Of a stretch of 64,000 nt of DNA, positions 16,923 through 25,689 are shown in pieces. Both the position numbers and the translations under genes were made by a program. Source of the stretch: Sulfurimicrobium sp964384915 (GTDB taxonomy: Bacteria > Pseudomonadota > Gammaproteobacteria > Burkholderiales > Sulfuricellaceae); the NCBI GenBank assembly GCA_964384915.1, contig CAYLMA010000011.1, positions 34,541 through 98,540 on the forward strand, in the 5' to 3' direction. Position 1 is the first letter of the stretch; every line of letters starts with the position of its first letter. Below the pieces are notes generated by a model, which saw only the letters and a list, made by a program, of their open reading frames with translations, ran no database searches and had not been told where the DNA came from.

Positions 16923-18071
16923 TCACATGACTGATACGGCTGACAAGGCCCGCAGACGTTCCAGTTCAATCCGCAAGGCCCTCACAAATCCCTCTATCTG
17001 CTGCATGCTGTTGCTGCGGCCCAGGCTCACCCGGATCGCACCTCTGGCAAGTTCCGGCTCAATACCCATGGCCAGCAACACCGCGCTCGGTTCCGTGCTG
17101 CCGCTGGCGCAGGCTGAGCCGCTGGCCACCGCGAATCCCGCGCGATCCAGCGCCATCAGCAAGGTTTCCCCTTCGATGCCGGGAAAGGCAAAGTAGCTGG
17201 TGCCCGCCAGACGCTGCCCGGTGGAACCGAAAATTTCCCCACCCAGAACAGCAACGCCTGCTTCCAGTTCGCGCCTCATGTGCCCAACACGCTCGGCATC
17301 CTGTTCCATGCGAGCGACCGCCAGTTCGCAGGCGGCGGCAAAGCCGACAATGCCCGGCACATTTTCGGTGCCGGCACGCAATCCCTTTTCGTGCCCTCCC
17401 CCGGTCATCTGGGGTATCAACTCGACACGCTTATCGAGCACCAGTGCGCCAATGCCCTTCGGCCCATATACCTTGTGCGCCGACAAGCTCATGGCATGCA
17501 CGCCAAGTGCCGCAAAATCCAGCTTGACCTTGCCCAGCGCCTGCACCGCATCGGTATGCACCCAGGCACCCGCCGCGCGCGCCTGACGGGCCACTTCGGC
17601 CACATCTTGGCACATTCCGGTCTCGTTGTTGGCCAGCATCACGCTGACCAGGCCCGTGGTCGCCCGCAGCGCCTGCGCCAGATCGCTCATGTCGAATCGA
17701 CCGGCCCCATCCACTGCCAGCGGGCGCAAGGCCCAGCCCTGTGTTTTCAGGCTCTGGCAGGTCTTGGCGACACAGGGATGTTCAATACTGCTCCACACCA
17801 CTTGGGACGGCTGCGACGCTGCCGCCACCCCGCGAATTGCCAGGTTATTGGCCTCGGTGCCGCCGCTGGTGAAAATCACCTGTGAAGGATGCGCCCCCAC
17901 TGCGACCGCCACCTGCTCTCGTGCCTCTTCAACCGCTTGGCGCGCCGCGCGGCCAAAACCATGCCGGCTGGATGGATTGCCGAACTGAGCCTGCATGTAA
18001 GGCATCATCGCCGCCAGCACGCCATCATCGAGTGGCGTCGTGGCATTGTGGTCGAAATAGACCTGAACCAT
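16923..18071 (-). CDS. second NifS/IscS-type cysteine desulfurase
   Basis: A 382-residue PLP-dependent aminotransferase-fold protein is related to IscS but clearly distinct (start MVQVYFDHNATTPLDDGVLA). The PLP lysine is in LSAHKVYGPKG, and the catalytic cysteine lies in ASGSACASGSTEPSAVL. It is inserted between iscR and iscS with only 16 bases to iscS. The arrangement is known from other betaproteobacteria. It may serve another sulfur acceptor, such as a tRNA thiolase or cofactor pathway, but the sequence does not say which. Confidence 0.9.
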   Translation of the reverse strand: MVQVYFDHNATTPLDDGVLAAMMPYMQAQFGNPSSRHGFGRAARQAVEEAREQVAVAVGAHPSQVIFTSGGTEANNLAIRGVAAASQPSQVVWSSIEHPCVAKTCQSLKTQGWALRPLAVDGAGRFDMSDLAQALRATTGLVSVMLANNETGMCQDVAEVARQARAAGAWVHTDAVQALGKVKLDFAALGVHAMSLSAHKVYGPKGIGALVLDKRVELIPQMTGGGHEKGLRAGTENVPGIVGFAAACELAVARMEQDAERVGHMRRELEAGVAVLGGEIFGSTGQRLAGTSYFAFPGIEGETLLMALDRAGFAVASGSACASGSTEPSAVLLAMGIEPELARGAIRVSLGRSNSMQQIEGFVRALRIELERLRALSAVSVM

Positions 18072-18074
18072 AAA

Positions 18075-18542
18075 TCAAGCCAGAATGGCTGCCTCGCCGT
18101 GATTGAAGCGCTTGTCCAGTTGAGCCGGGTTTTTGTGCCCGTTCTGGGACGCAACCAGCTGGGCCAGGTTCACGGACTGCAAATAATCAAAAATCCGCAC
18201 ATTGAGGTTGGTCCACAGATCATGCGTCATGCAGGGCAGATCATCGTGGCAATTTCCCATGCCGCCGCACTTGGTGGCGTCAATCGGCTCATCCACGGCC
18301 TGGATGATGTCAGCCACGGAGATTCCTTCCAGTTCCTTGGCCAGGCAATAACCGCCACCTGGGCCGCGCACGCTCTCGACCAGGCCGTGACGGCGCAGCT
18401 TGCCGAACAACTGTTCCAGATACGACAGGGAAATTCGTTGCCGATCGCTGATTCCTGCCAGCGTCACCGGCCCTCCGCCATGACGCATGGCCAGATCGAT
18501 CATCGCAGTTACCGCAAAACGTCCTTTGGTGGTCAAACGCAT
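18075..18542 (-). CDS. iscR: Fe-S sensing transcription regulator IscR
   Basis: IscR is an Rrf2-family repressor/activator that senses Fe-S status. The 155-residue product has an N-terminal winged helix (MRLTTKGRFAVTAMIDLA) and cluster ligands C92, C98, C104 and H107 in CGGMGNCHDDLPCMTH, the same positions as in E. coli IscR. It heads the ISC operon, with the second desulfurase three bases downstream. Its own promoter carries a matching binding site, so autorepression is expected. Confidence 0.97.
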   Translation of the reverse strand: MRLTTKGRFAVTAMIDLAMRHGGGPVTLAGISDRQRISLSYLEQLFGKLRRHGLVESVRGPGGGYCLAKELEGISVADIIQAVDEPIDATKCGGMGNCHDDLPCMTHDLWTNLNVRIFDYLQSVNLAQLVASQNGHKNPAQLDKRFNHGEAAILA

Positions 18543-18578
18543 TGTTTAGCCTCTTTATAATGGATACATCTTGCGGAC

Positions 18579-18611
18579 ACTATATGAAACCCTACCGTTT
18601 TAGTCAACTAT
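18579..18611 (-). promoter_or_regulatory. iscR promoter with overlapping IscR-type operator
   Basis: On the minus strand TTGACT (18602-18607) and TATAGT (18579-18584) are separated by 17 bases, an excellent sigma-70 promoter. The 25-base stretch 18587-18611 begins ATAGTTGACTAAAA, a clear half of the type-1 IscR consensus. The second half is degenerate. The -35 box reaches the end of cysE. Confidence 0.75.
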
Positions 18612-19352
18612 TTTGTTTAAATAATTGACATCAAACTTTTCCGATGCTTTTTCATCATCGCTGATCTCAACACCCAAGCGGCCCAGATGATCCAGTATCT
18701 GCTGGATACGGTGGTCGGTCACCACCGTGTGATCCAGCAGGCTATGCACCGCCTTGACCATCGGGTCATTCATGTCTTCGCTGATGGCGTAGGCGGAAAA
18801 TCCCATCTTTTTCGCCTGGCTTTCCCGCATCTCGGCCTGCGCGCCATCCAGAATTCGCGCCGGGATGCCCACCGCCGTGGCCCCCGCCGGGACATCCTTG
18901 ACCACCACCGCATTCGAGCCGATCTTGGCCCCATCGCCAATATTAATCGGCCCCAGCACCTTGGCCCCGGCACCGATCACCACGCCCTTGCCAAGCGTGG
19001 GATGGCGCTTGCCTTTTTTCCAGGAAGTTCCGCCCAGCGTGACGCCGTGATACAGCGTGACGTCATCGCCAAGTTCAGCCGTTTCCCCGATCACCACGCC
19101 CATGCCATGGTCGATGAAGACGCGCCGCCCGAGCCGCGCGCCGGGGTGTATTTCGATGCCTGTTATCCAGCGCGCAAAATGGGAAGTGAAGCGTGCCAGC
19201 CAGAAAAACCGCCAGCCCCAAAGACGATGCGTGAGGCGATGGATAAGCACGGCATGCACCCCGGGATAGGTGGTCAACACCTCCCAGCGGGAGCGGGCAG
19301 CTGGATCGCGCTCGAACACCACTGCAATATCTTCACGCAGATGTTTAAACAT
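18600..19352 (-). CDS. cysE: serine O-acetyltransferase CysE
   Basis: CysE makes O-acetylserine, the precursor of cysteine. The 250-residue product has an N-terminal helical domain and a left-handed beta-helix hexapeptide-repeat domain (GARLGRRVFIDHGMGVVIGE, then DDVTLYHGVTLGG). The catalytic His/Asp region is in FIDHGMG. In this position, directly before iscR and with an IscR-type site at its promoter, it probably provides cysteine for the desulfurases. The C-terminal tail after residue 200 is longer and more acidic than in the shortest family members. Confidence 0.95.
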   Translation of the reverse strand: MFKHLREDIAVVFERDPAARSRWEVLTTYPGVHAVLIHRLTHRLWGWRFFWLARFTSHFARWITGIEIHPGARLGRRVFIDHGMGVVIGETAELGDDVTLYHGVTLGGTSWKKGKRHPTLGKGVVIGAGAKVLGPINIGDGAKIGSNAVVVKDVPAGATAVGIPARILDGAQAEMRESQAKKMGFSAYAISEDMNDPMVKAVHSLLDHTVVTDHRIQQILDHLGRLGVEISDDEKASEKFDVNYLNKIVD

Positions 19353-19378
19353 GGCTGATAATCGGATATAGTAATCGC

Positions 19379-19411
19379 ATTATTCTATAGTATACTTATT
19401 TAGTCAACTAT
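19379..19411 (-). promoter_or_regulatory. cysE promoter with IscR-type operator
   Basis: TTGACT (19402-19407) and AATAAT (19379-19384) lie 17 bases apart on the minus strand. The 25-base region 19387-19411 reads ATAGTTGACTAAATAAG then TATACTAT, a near-palindrome sharing the ATAGTTGACTAAA half with the iscR operator. It lies between trmJ and cysE. Confidence 0.7.
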
Positions 19412-19412
19412 T

Positions 19413-20186
19413 TCAGTTGCCCGGCTTGTTTCTGCTTTCCTGCGCCGCTCTCAGCACTCCGCGCAGAATATTCACTTCTTCCTTCTCCATGCCCGCGCGG
19501 GCAAACAAGCGGCGCAGGCGCGTCATCAGGCGCTTGGGGTGCTTGGGGTCGAGAAAATCGATTTTGATCAGCGTCTGTTCGAGATGGGCATAAAACTGGT
19601 CCACCTCTTCAAAAGTCGCCAGCGGAAAGCCGCCCGGCATGGGAACTGCGTCCACGCTGCACAAGCGCAACTCATAAGCCACCACCTGTACAGCCGCCGC
19701 CAGATTCAGAGAGCCATACTGCGGATTGACCGGGATGGTCATGAGCTGCTGACACTTTTCCAGCTCCGCGTTGGAAAGGCCTGACATTTCCGTGCCGAAA
19801 ATCAGTGCCACCGGCGCGCCCAGGGCTGTCGCCATAATTTGAGGCGCAGACTCCCGCAGCGTCAGCATGGGGTGGGAAAGATCCCGCCGCCGCGCCGTCA
19901 GGCCCACTGCCAGAACCGTGCCCTGCAGGGCTTCGTCCAGGCTGGAGCAAACCGTGGCGCCAGCCAGCACATCGGTGGCCCCGGAGGCCATGGCGTCGGC
20001 CGCCGCATCCGGAAAGTGCTTGGGGTTGACCAGGTAGAGCCGCGACAGACCCATGGTCTTCATGGCCCGCGCAGCCGCGCCGATATTGCCTGGATGGCTG
20101 GTGTGGCTGAGAACTACGCGGACGTTTTCCAACGCGGCGTGTTTCCCATGTAAAATAGCGCCAGAATCTTGTTCATTAACAGTCAT
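19413..20186 (-). CDS. trmJ: tRNA (cytidine/uridine-2'-O-)-methyltransferase TrmJ
   Basis: TrmJ methylates the 2'-O of nucleotide 32 in several tRNAs. The 257-residue product is a SPOUT-class enzyme: an N-terminal SpoU domain (VVLSHTSHPGNIGAAARAMK), the SAM-knot region IFGTEMSGLSNAELEKC and NLAAAVQVVAYEL, and a C-terminal helical extension. The start is the ATG at 20186, because anything further upstream would overlap the divergent suhB gene. The gap between the two divergent starts is only 12 bases, so their promoters must lie inside each other's coding sequence. Confidence 0.93.
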   Translation of the reverse strand: MTVNEQDSGAILHGKHAALENVRVVLSHTSHPGNIGAAARAMKTMGLSRLYLVNPKHFPDAAADAMASGATDVLAGATVCSSLDEALQGTVLAVGLTARRRDLSHPMLTLRESAPQIMATALGAPVALIFGTEMSGLSNAELEKCQQLMTIPVNPQYGSLNLAAAVQVVAYELRLCSVDAVPMPGGFPLATFEEVDQFYAHLEQTLIKIDFLDPKHPKRLMTRLRRLFARAGMEKEEVNILRGVLRAAQESRNKPGN

Positions 20187-20198
20187 TGAAAACCTACC

Positions 20199-20999
20199 AT
20201 GCACCCTATGCTCACCATCGCGGTCAAGGCCGCGCGCCGCGCCGGCAACATTATCAACCGCGCATCTCTCGACATCGACAAACTCACGGTCAAACGCAAG
20301 AACCACAATGATTTTGTCAGCGAAGTGGATCGCGCCGCCGAAGACGCGATTATTGAAATTCTGCTTGAAGCCTACCCAAACCATGAAATTCTAGCAGAAG
20401 AGAGCGGTGTTCGCGGCGATTCCGAATATCAATGGATCATCGACCCGCTTGATGGAACCACCAATTTCCTGCACAACTTTCCGCAATATGCGGTTTCCAT
20501 CGCCCTGCTCCACAAGGGCGTGCTGAATCAGGCGGTCATCTACGACCCCGCACGCAATGACCTCTTTACCGCCACCAAGGGCCGCGGCGCTTACCACAAC
20601 GACCGGCGCCTGCGGGTCACCAAGGAAACACAGCTCAAAAACGCCCTGATCGGCACCGGCTTTCCGTACACCGATTTCACCCATATCGATGCTTACATGG
20701 GCATGTTCCGCGACCTCATCCAGAAAACCGCCGGACTGCGCCGCCCGGGCTCAGCCGCGCTTGACCTGGCCTATACCGCTGCGGGCCGCTTCGACGGCTT
20801 TTTCGAAATCGGCCTCAAGCCCTGGGATATCGCGGCAGGCTGCCTGCTGGTGCAGGAAGCCGGGGGCCTGGTGGGCGATTTCCAGGGCAACGAGAATTAT
20901 CTCAAAAGCGGCAACATCATCGCCGGCAACCCGAAAATCTTCGGCCAATTGCTGCAGGCCATCGCACCCCATCTGACCGAAGAGCTCAAAGCCAGGTAG
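20199..20999 (+). CDS. suhB: inositol-1-monophosphatase family protein SuhB
   Basis: SuhB hydrolyses inositol monophosphate in vitro and in E. coli also takes part in rRNA antitermination. The 266-residue product has the metal-binding motifs EES (residues about 67-69), IDPLDGTTNF and the C-terminal WDIAAGCLLVQEAGG. It starts at the ATG at 20199 (MHPMLTIAVKAARRAGNII), 12 bases from divergent trmJ. Normal length with no missing catalytic residue. Confidence 0.95.
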   Translation: MHPMLTIAVKAARRAGNIINRASLDIDKLTVKRKNHNDFVSEVDRAAEDAIIEILLEAYPNHEILAEESGVRGDSEYQWIIDPLDGTTNFLHNFPQYAVSIALLHKGVLNQAVIYDPARNDLFTATKGRGAYHNDRRLRVTKETQLKNALIGTGFPYTDFTHIDAYMGMFRDLIQKTAGLRRPGSAALDLAYTAAGRFDGFFEIGLKPWDIAAGCLLVQEAGGLVGDFQGNENYLKSGNIIAGNPKIFGQLLQAIAPHLTEELKAR

Positions 21000-21023
21000 C
21001 CGCCACCTCAACGGCAGGCCGGG

Positions 21024-22163
21024 CTAGTTGAGCAGCTTGCCATTGCGGGAAATGGCATTGATATCGACGTAGCTGGAGCCTCGATTGCGGGATGGGGAGA
21101 AATCCAGGTAGTAACCGCCGATATCCAACCTGCTGGAGGCTCTTAGCGCATCGCCTAGTTGCATGGGCGTGAAATCCTTGCCTAGCTTCTTCAAGGTGCT
21201 GACCAGCATTTTTGCCGCAATGAAACCTTCCAGGGTGAGATGGGAAGGCGCTTCGTCACGGTAGATTTCCATGATTTTCCTGTGCTCCATGACGATGGGC
21301 ACTTTCCAGTTGCCGGGGTGCGGCACAACCTGCGCAATCATTACGCCTGCGGCCAGATCTTTTCCGGCGATGTCGAACAGGGTTTTGTGATCGATCCGGG
21401 ACAGGCCCAGCATGAATACTCCGGCATCGAGCCGACGATAGTTTTTAACGAACTGCGCGGCGGGCAGCGTGTCGAGCGCCAGGATGATGGCCTGTGCCCT
21501 GGCTGCAAACGCAGCATTGATAGCCGCATCAAGACCGCTTCCGTCCGCCATGATGGAGTACTTTCCGGCCAGCTTCATGTTCCGGCCAGCCAGCATGCGC
21601 TCAACCGCTTTCAGCGCGGACTTTCCATCATTGTTTGCGGAATGAACCACAGCGACACGGGTCAAGCCAGAAGAGAGCATCGGCCCGGCCAGTTTTACTG
21701 CTTCGCCGTCGAAACCGGGCCGGATGAAAAACACGTTTCTGTCCTGCTCGCCAGCTTCTCCGCCGGAGAGCGGCGCTACCAGCGGGATTCCCGATGCATT
21801 GAATGCGTTGTTGCCCAACAGGTTTTCAAGGCTGCCCTCGCCAAAATAGCCGAAGAAAGCATCAATTTTCTGTCCGGGAGCGAGGAATTGCTGGTTGATG
21901 CGAGCGGACTTTTCCGTCGAACCGCCATTATCCATGACCAGGTGGTTGATTTTCCTTCCGTTTATTCCGCCAGTTGCATTGACATGATCGAAATAGACCT
22001 TGGCGCCGGCCAGATAATCCTGGCCGATATATCCGAGCGGTCCCGAAACATCGATGGATTGGGCAATAACGATATCGCGGGCGAGCGCTGCCGAAGCAAG
22101 GGAAAGCAGGCCGGAAAAAGACAGCAGTAAAAATACCGCCCGCAGGAAAAAAGGAATGTTCAT
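21024..22163 (-). CDS. periplasmic branched-chain-amino-acid-type binding protein
   Basis: A 379-residue exported protein has a signal peptide (hydrophobic run LRAVFLLLSFSGLLSLASAA) and a type-I periplasmic-binding fold similar to LivJ-type receptors (DVSGPLGYIGQDYLAGAKVY, then VNATGGINGRKI). No permease or ATPase genes adjoin it, so it is an orphan receptor in this window. Such orphan receptors often serve signalling partners. The nearest gene in the window with a sensory flavour is the divergent PhnD-like/GGDEF pair. The ligand is unknown. Confidence 0.82.
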   Translation of the reverse strand: MNIPFFLRAVFLLLSFSGLLSLASAALARDIVIAQSIDVSGPLGYIGQDYLAGAKVYFDHVNATGGINGRKINHLVMDNGGSTEKSARINQQFLAPGQKIDAFFGYFGEGSLENLLGNNAFNASGIPLVAPLSGGEAGEQDRNVFFIRPGFDGEAVKLAGPMLSSGLTRVAVVHSANNDGKSALKAVERMLAGRNMKLAGKYSIMADGSGLDAAINAAFAARAQAIILALDTLPAAQFVKNYRRLDAGVFMLGLSRIDHKTLFDIAGKDLAAGVMIAQVVPHPGNWKVPIVMEHRKIMEIYRDEAPSHLTLEGFIAAKMLVSTLKKLGKDFTPMQLGDALRASSRLDIGGYYLDFSPSRNRGSSYVDINAISRNGKLLN

Positions 22164-22352
22164 AACACCACCGAGCCCGGCTCATAAAGGAAGCGAATGG
22201 ATTCTAACCGGCGAGTGTTACAGCAATGCGAGAAGTACACGCCGGCCTTGATCGGCAGCGCTCCAATAATGGCTGCGCATCAGATAGCTGTGATAACATA
22301 AACCCAGTATCCGCCCGGCAAAGAGGCGGTTTTCCATAAGATGGAGAGCGTC

Positions 22353-23261
22353 ATGGGTAAACTGTTTGCATGGGTTTCGTACTGGATTTTTTTTGCCCTC
22401 AGCAACGCCGCCTGCGCCGAAGGCACTTACCGGCCAAGCGGAGCCGCCACAACCGAAATCACTTACATTTTCGCCCCCCACCCCTACCTCAATCCACAGG
22501 ATCTTTACAGCACATACGAGCCCATCGCGCGTTATCTGGAAGCCAAGATACCCGGAACCCGCTTCCGCGTAGAAACCTCGAAAGATTACGCCACCTACGA
22601 AGACAAGATTGCCGCGCGCAGCTTCCATTTCGGCCTCGCCAATCCTTACCAGACGGTGTTCAGCCTGGAGCGCGGCTATCGCGTCATTGCCAAAATGACC
22701 CCGGACGAGAACTTCCGCGGCCTGATGGTGATGCGCAAGGGCAAAAAATACAGGCATCCGCGTGATCTTGCCGGCGAGACGCTGTGTTTCCCCTCGCCCA
22801 CTGCGGTCGCCGCCACCATGCTGCCCCTCCTGTACTTGCAGGAACATGGCCTGAACGTGAAACAGAACCCAATCAAATATGTCGGATCGCCTTATTCCTC
22901 GATCCTGAACGTCTACACCAAGGATGCGGCGTCCTGCGGCAGTTCCATCCGTCACTGGCGCAACTGGTCGCTGGAGAATCCCGACAAGGCGAAGGAACTG
23001 GAAGCCATTTGGCCGACGGAAGCATTGCCCCACAACGGCGTCATCGCCCGCGACGATGTCCCACCCATGCTGGCGCAGCAGGTCGCCGCCGCGCTGATCG
23101 CCATGAGCAAGGACAAGGAGCTCGACCAGAGCCAATTCAAAGCCGACCAGCAGCACTTCGAGGCCGGCAGCAACCATACTTACCAGCCCATGGCGGCTTT
23201 TCTCAAGCGTTATGACGAGGCCATCGGCCTACCGCCCCAGATGAAGGCGCAACCACGCTGA
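22353..23261 (+). CDS. PhnD-like periplasmic binding protein
   Basis: The 302-residue product is predicted to be exported (MGKLFAWVSYWIFFALSNAACA) and belongs to the phosphate/phosphite/phosphonate binding-protein family. The pattern is PHPYLNPQDLYSTYEPIARYL, FGLANPYQTVFSL and CFPSPTAVAATMLPLLYL. The start at 22353 is preferred over the ATG at 22341 because GGAG lies six bases before it. There are no transport genes nearby. The stop codon overlaps a putative CTG start of the GGDEF/EAL gene, so this is more likely the ligand-sensing subunit of that signalling protein than a transporter component. Confidence 0.8.
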   Translation: MGKLFAWVSYWIFFALSNAACAEGTYRPSGAATTEITYIFAPHPYLNPQDLYSTYEPIARYLEAKIPGTRFRVETSKDYATYEDKIAARSFHFGLANPYQTVFSLERGYRVIAKMTPDENFRGLMVMRKGKKYRHPRDLAGETLCFPSPTAVAATMLPLLYLQEHGLNVKQNPIKYVGSPYSSILNVYTKDAASCGSSIRHWRNWSLENPDKAKELEAIWPTEALPHNGVIARDDVPPMLAQQVAAALIAMSKDKELDQSQFKADQQHFEAGSNHTYQPMAAFLKRYDEAIGLPPQMKAQPR

Positions 23262-25684
23262 ACAAGCTCCTCGATTTTTTCCTCCACAGCATCCGCGGCC
23301 GCATTATCGCCGGAGTGGTGGCGCTTCACGCCGTCCTGATGGGCCTGATCGTTGCCGACATGGTGACGCGGCAACAGGCATTCATGGAACATCAGATCGG
23401 CAGCGAAGGCCAGAGCCTGGCCACAGCCCTTGCCGCCAACGCACCCGCCTGGCTGCTCAGCAACGATGTGGCCGCTCTGGGCGAGTTGGTCAACAGCCTT
23501 AAAGCCGTTCCGCATCTCCAACTCGCCCTCATTCTCGACAACGAAGGGAAAGTTCGAGCATCCACCGACCCCTCGCTATTCAACCTGATGCTCCATGATG
23601 AGTCCAGCAAGCAGCTGCTCGCCACGGGCAAACAAAGTTGGCACGACGGCATGGTCGACAGCGTCAGCGAGATCATCAGCAACAGCCAGCGTATCGGCCA
23701 TGCACGGGTTATCCTCAGCCGCTCAGCCGTGCAGAACGAACTCGATGTCGTCACCTACAAGGGCATGCTATACGCCGCCTTCGCCATCCTGCTGGGCGGT
23801 CTGCTGGCCTGGCTGCTGGTGCGCAGCATGACGCAACAGCTCAAACTGCTGTCCAACGCCGCGGACGCCATCGCCGGCGGCCAGCTTGACGTCGCCCTCG
23901 CAGACCGTACCGGACGCGACGAGGTTTCGCGTCTCAGCCGCGACTTCAAGCAGATGGCGCGCGCCCTGGAACAGGACCGGGAACAGCGCAGCCGCTTCGA
24001 ACAGGCCCTGTTCGCCGAAAAAGAGCGCGCGCTGGTCACCTTGCAATCCATCGGCGATGCAGTCATCACCACCGATACCCATGGCAAGGTCGAATTTCTC
24101 AATCCGGTAGCACAGGAACTCACCGGCTGGACAACGGAAGAAGCCCGCGGCATGCCGCTGACCGAAGTATTCCACATCATCAACGAGAACACTCGCGCAG
24201 AAATCGAGAACCCGGTGCAAATGGCCCTCCAGGGCAACCGCATTGTCGGCCTCGCCAATCACACCCTGCTCATCCGCCGCGATGGACGCGAATTTTCGAT
24301 CGAGGATTCGGCCGCCCCGATCCGCGACCGTGACGGCGGCGTCATCGGTGTCGTACTGGTATTCCATGACAATACCCAGTCCCATGCCATGGCGCGCGAG
24401 ATGTCCTACCAGGCAAGCCACGATGCACTCACCGGTCTAATAAACCGCCGCGAATTCGAACACCACCTCAGCAGCCTGAGTGCCGATGCCATTGCCGAAC
24501 ATCGTCAACATGCCCTGCTCTATCTTGATCTCGACCAGTTCAAGATCATCAACGACACCTGCGGCCATGCTGCCGGAGATGAACTTCTGCGCCAGCTCAC
24601 CGTGCTGCTGCAAGCCAGGGTGCGCGCAAACGACGTGCTGGCGCGGCTCGGCGGAGACGAATTCGGCGTGCTGCTGGAAAGATGCCCCCTAGCCCAGGCG
24701 CAGAAGGTAGCCGAAGAACTGATAGAAACGGTAAAGAATTTCCACTTCTGCTGGGGAGACAAGATTTTCACCATCGGCGCCAGCATCGGCCTCGTCGCCA
24801 TCACGGATACAAGCCTCGACTGGGCAAGCCTGCTCAGCCACGCCGACACCGCCTGCTACCTTGCCAAGGAACGAGGCCGCAACCGTGTGCAGGCATACCA
24901 TGCAGACGATGCAGAGCTTGCACAACGCCATAATGAAATGCATTGGGTCGGGCGCATTGCCAAGGCCTGCGAGGAGGACCGTTTCCGCCTCTATTTCCAG
25001 CCCATCGTCCCGGTATCGACGGCCGGCATGGGTCTGCCCCATTTCGAGATCCTGGTGCGGATGCTGGACGAGGATGGCAAGCTGGTCGTTCCCGGCGTAT
25101 TCATTCCCGCCGCGGAACGCTACAACCTGATGCTCACCCTGGACCGCTGGGTGGTGAGCAATGCGCTCAACTGGCTGGCCGTCCACACGGGCACTCCCAT
25201 GGTGTGCGCCATCAATCTGTCGGGCCAATCCATGGGGGACGAACGCTTTCTCGCCTTCGTCATTGCCAAAATCAGGGACACGGGCGTGGCGCCGGGCAAT
25301 ATCTGCTTCGAAATCACCGAGACGGCCGCCATTGCCAACCTGACCAGGGCCGTCCACTTCATCGGCGAACTCAAGGCGCTGGGTTGCCGTTTTTCCCTCG
25401 ATGATTTCGGCGCCGGACTTTCTTCCTTCGCCTACCTCAAGAACCTGCCGGTGGATTACCTCAAGATCGACGGCAGCTTCGTCAAAGATATGGAGCACAA
25501 CGAAACCAGCCAGGCCATGGTCGAGGCCATCAACAACATCGGCCACACCATGAAAATCCAGACCATCGCGGAATTCGTGGAAAATCAGGCCATATTCGAC
25601 CGGCTACAGGCGATCGGCGTGGATTTCGCCCAAGGCTACCTCATTGCCAAGCCAGCCCCGCTTGACGATTTCCGGCCTGGGTAA
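23258..25684 (+). CDS. membrane HAMP-PAS-GGDEF-EAL cyclic-di-GMP protein
   Basis: An inner-membrane sensor has an N-terminal transmembrane helix (RIIAGVVALHAVLMGLIVADM), a periplasmic region, a second helix (GMLYAAFAILLGGLLAWLLV), HAMP, PAS (about residues 265-380), GGDEF (RLGGDEFGVLLE) and EAL domains. The EAL signature reads EIL, while DDFGAGLSSFAYL and KIDGSFV are intact, so phosphodiesterase activity is possible. Coding similarity continues upstream of the first ordinary start (GTG at 23315, inside the first helix) back to an in-frame stop at 23213. The best start is a CTG at 23258 overlapping the upstream stop, giving 808 residues. That start is inference. Confidence 0.82.
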   Translation: MNKLLDFFLHSIRGRIIAGVVALHAVLMGLIVADMVTRQQAFMEHQIGSEGQSLATALAANAPAWLLSNDVAALGELVNSLKAVPHLQLALILDNEGKVRASTDPSLFNLMLHDESSKQLLATGKQSWHDGMVDSVSEIISNSQRIGHARVILSRSAVQNELDVVTYKGMLYAAFAILLGGLLAWLLVRSMTQQLKLLSNAADAIAGGQLDVALADRTGRDEVSRLSRDFKQMARALEQDREQRSRFEQALFAEKERALVTLQSIGDAVITTDTHGKVEFLNPVAQELTGWTTEEARGMPLTEVFHIINENTRAEIENPVQMALQGNRIVGLANHTLLIRRDGREFSIEDSAAPIRDRDGGVIGVVLVFHDNTQSHAMAREMSYQASHDALTGLINRREFEHHLSSLSADAIAEHRQHALLYLDLDQFKIINDTCGHAAGDELLRQLTVLLQARVRANDVLARLGGDEFGVLLERCPLAQAQKVAEELIETVKNFHFCWGDKIFTIGASIGLVAITDTSLDWASLLSHADTACYLAKERGRNRVQAYHADDAELAQRHNEMHWVGRIAKACEEDRFRLYFQPIVPVSTAGMGLPHFEILVRMLDEDGKLVVPGVFIPAAERYNLMLTLDRWVVSNALNWLAVHTGTPMVCAINLSGQSMGDERFLAFVIAKIRDTGVAPGNICFEITETAAIANLTRAVHFIGELKALGCRFSLDDFGAGLSSFAYLKNLPVDYLKIDGSFVKDMEHNETSQAMVEAINNIGHTMKIQTIAEFVENQAIFDRLQAIGVDFAQGYLIAKPAPLDDFRPG

Positions 25685-25689
25685 AAATT

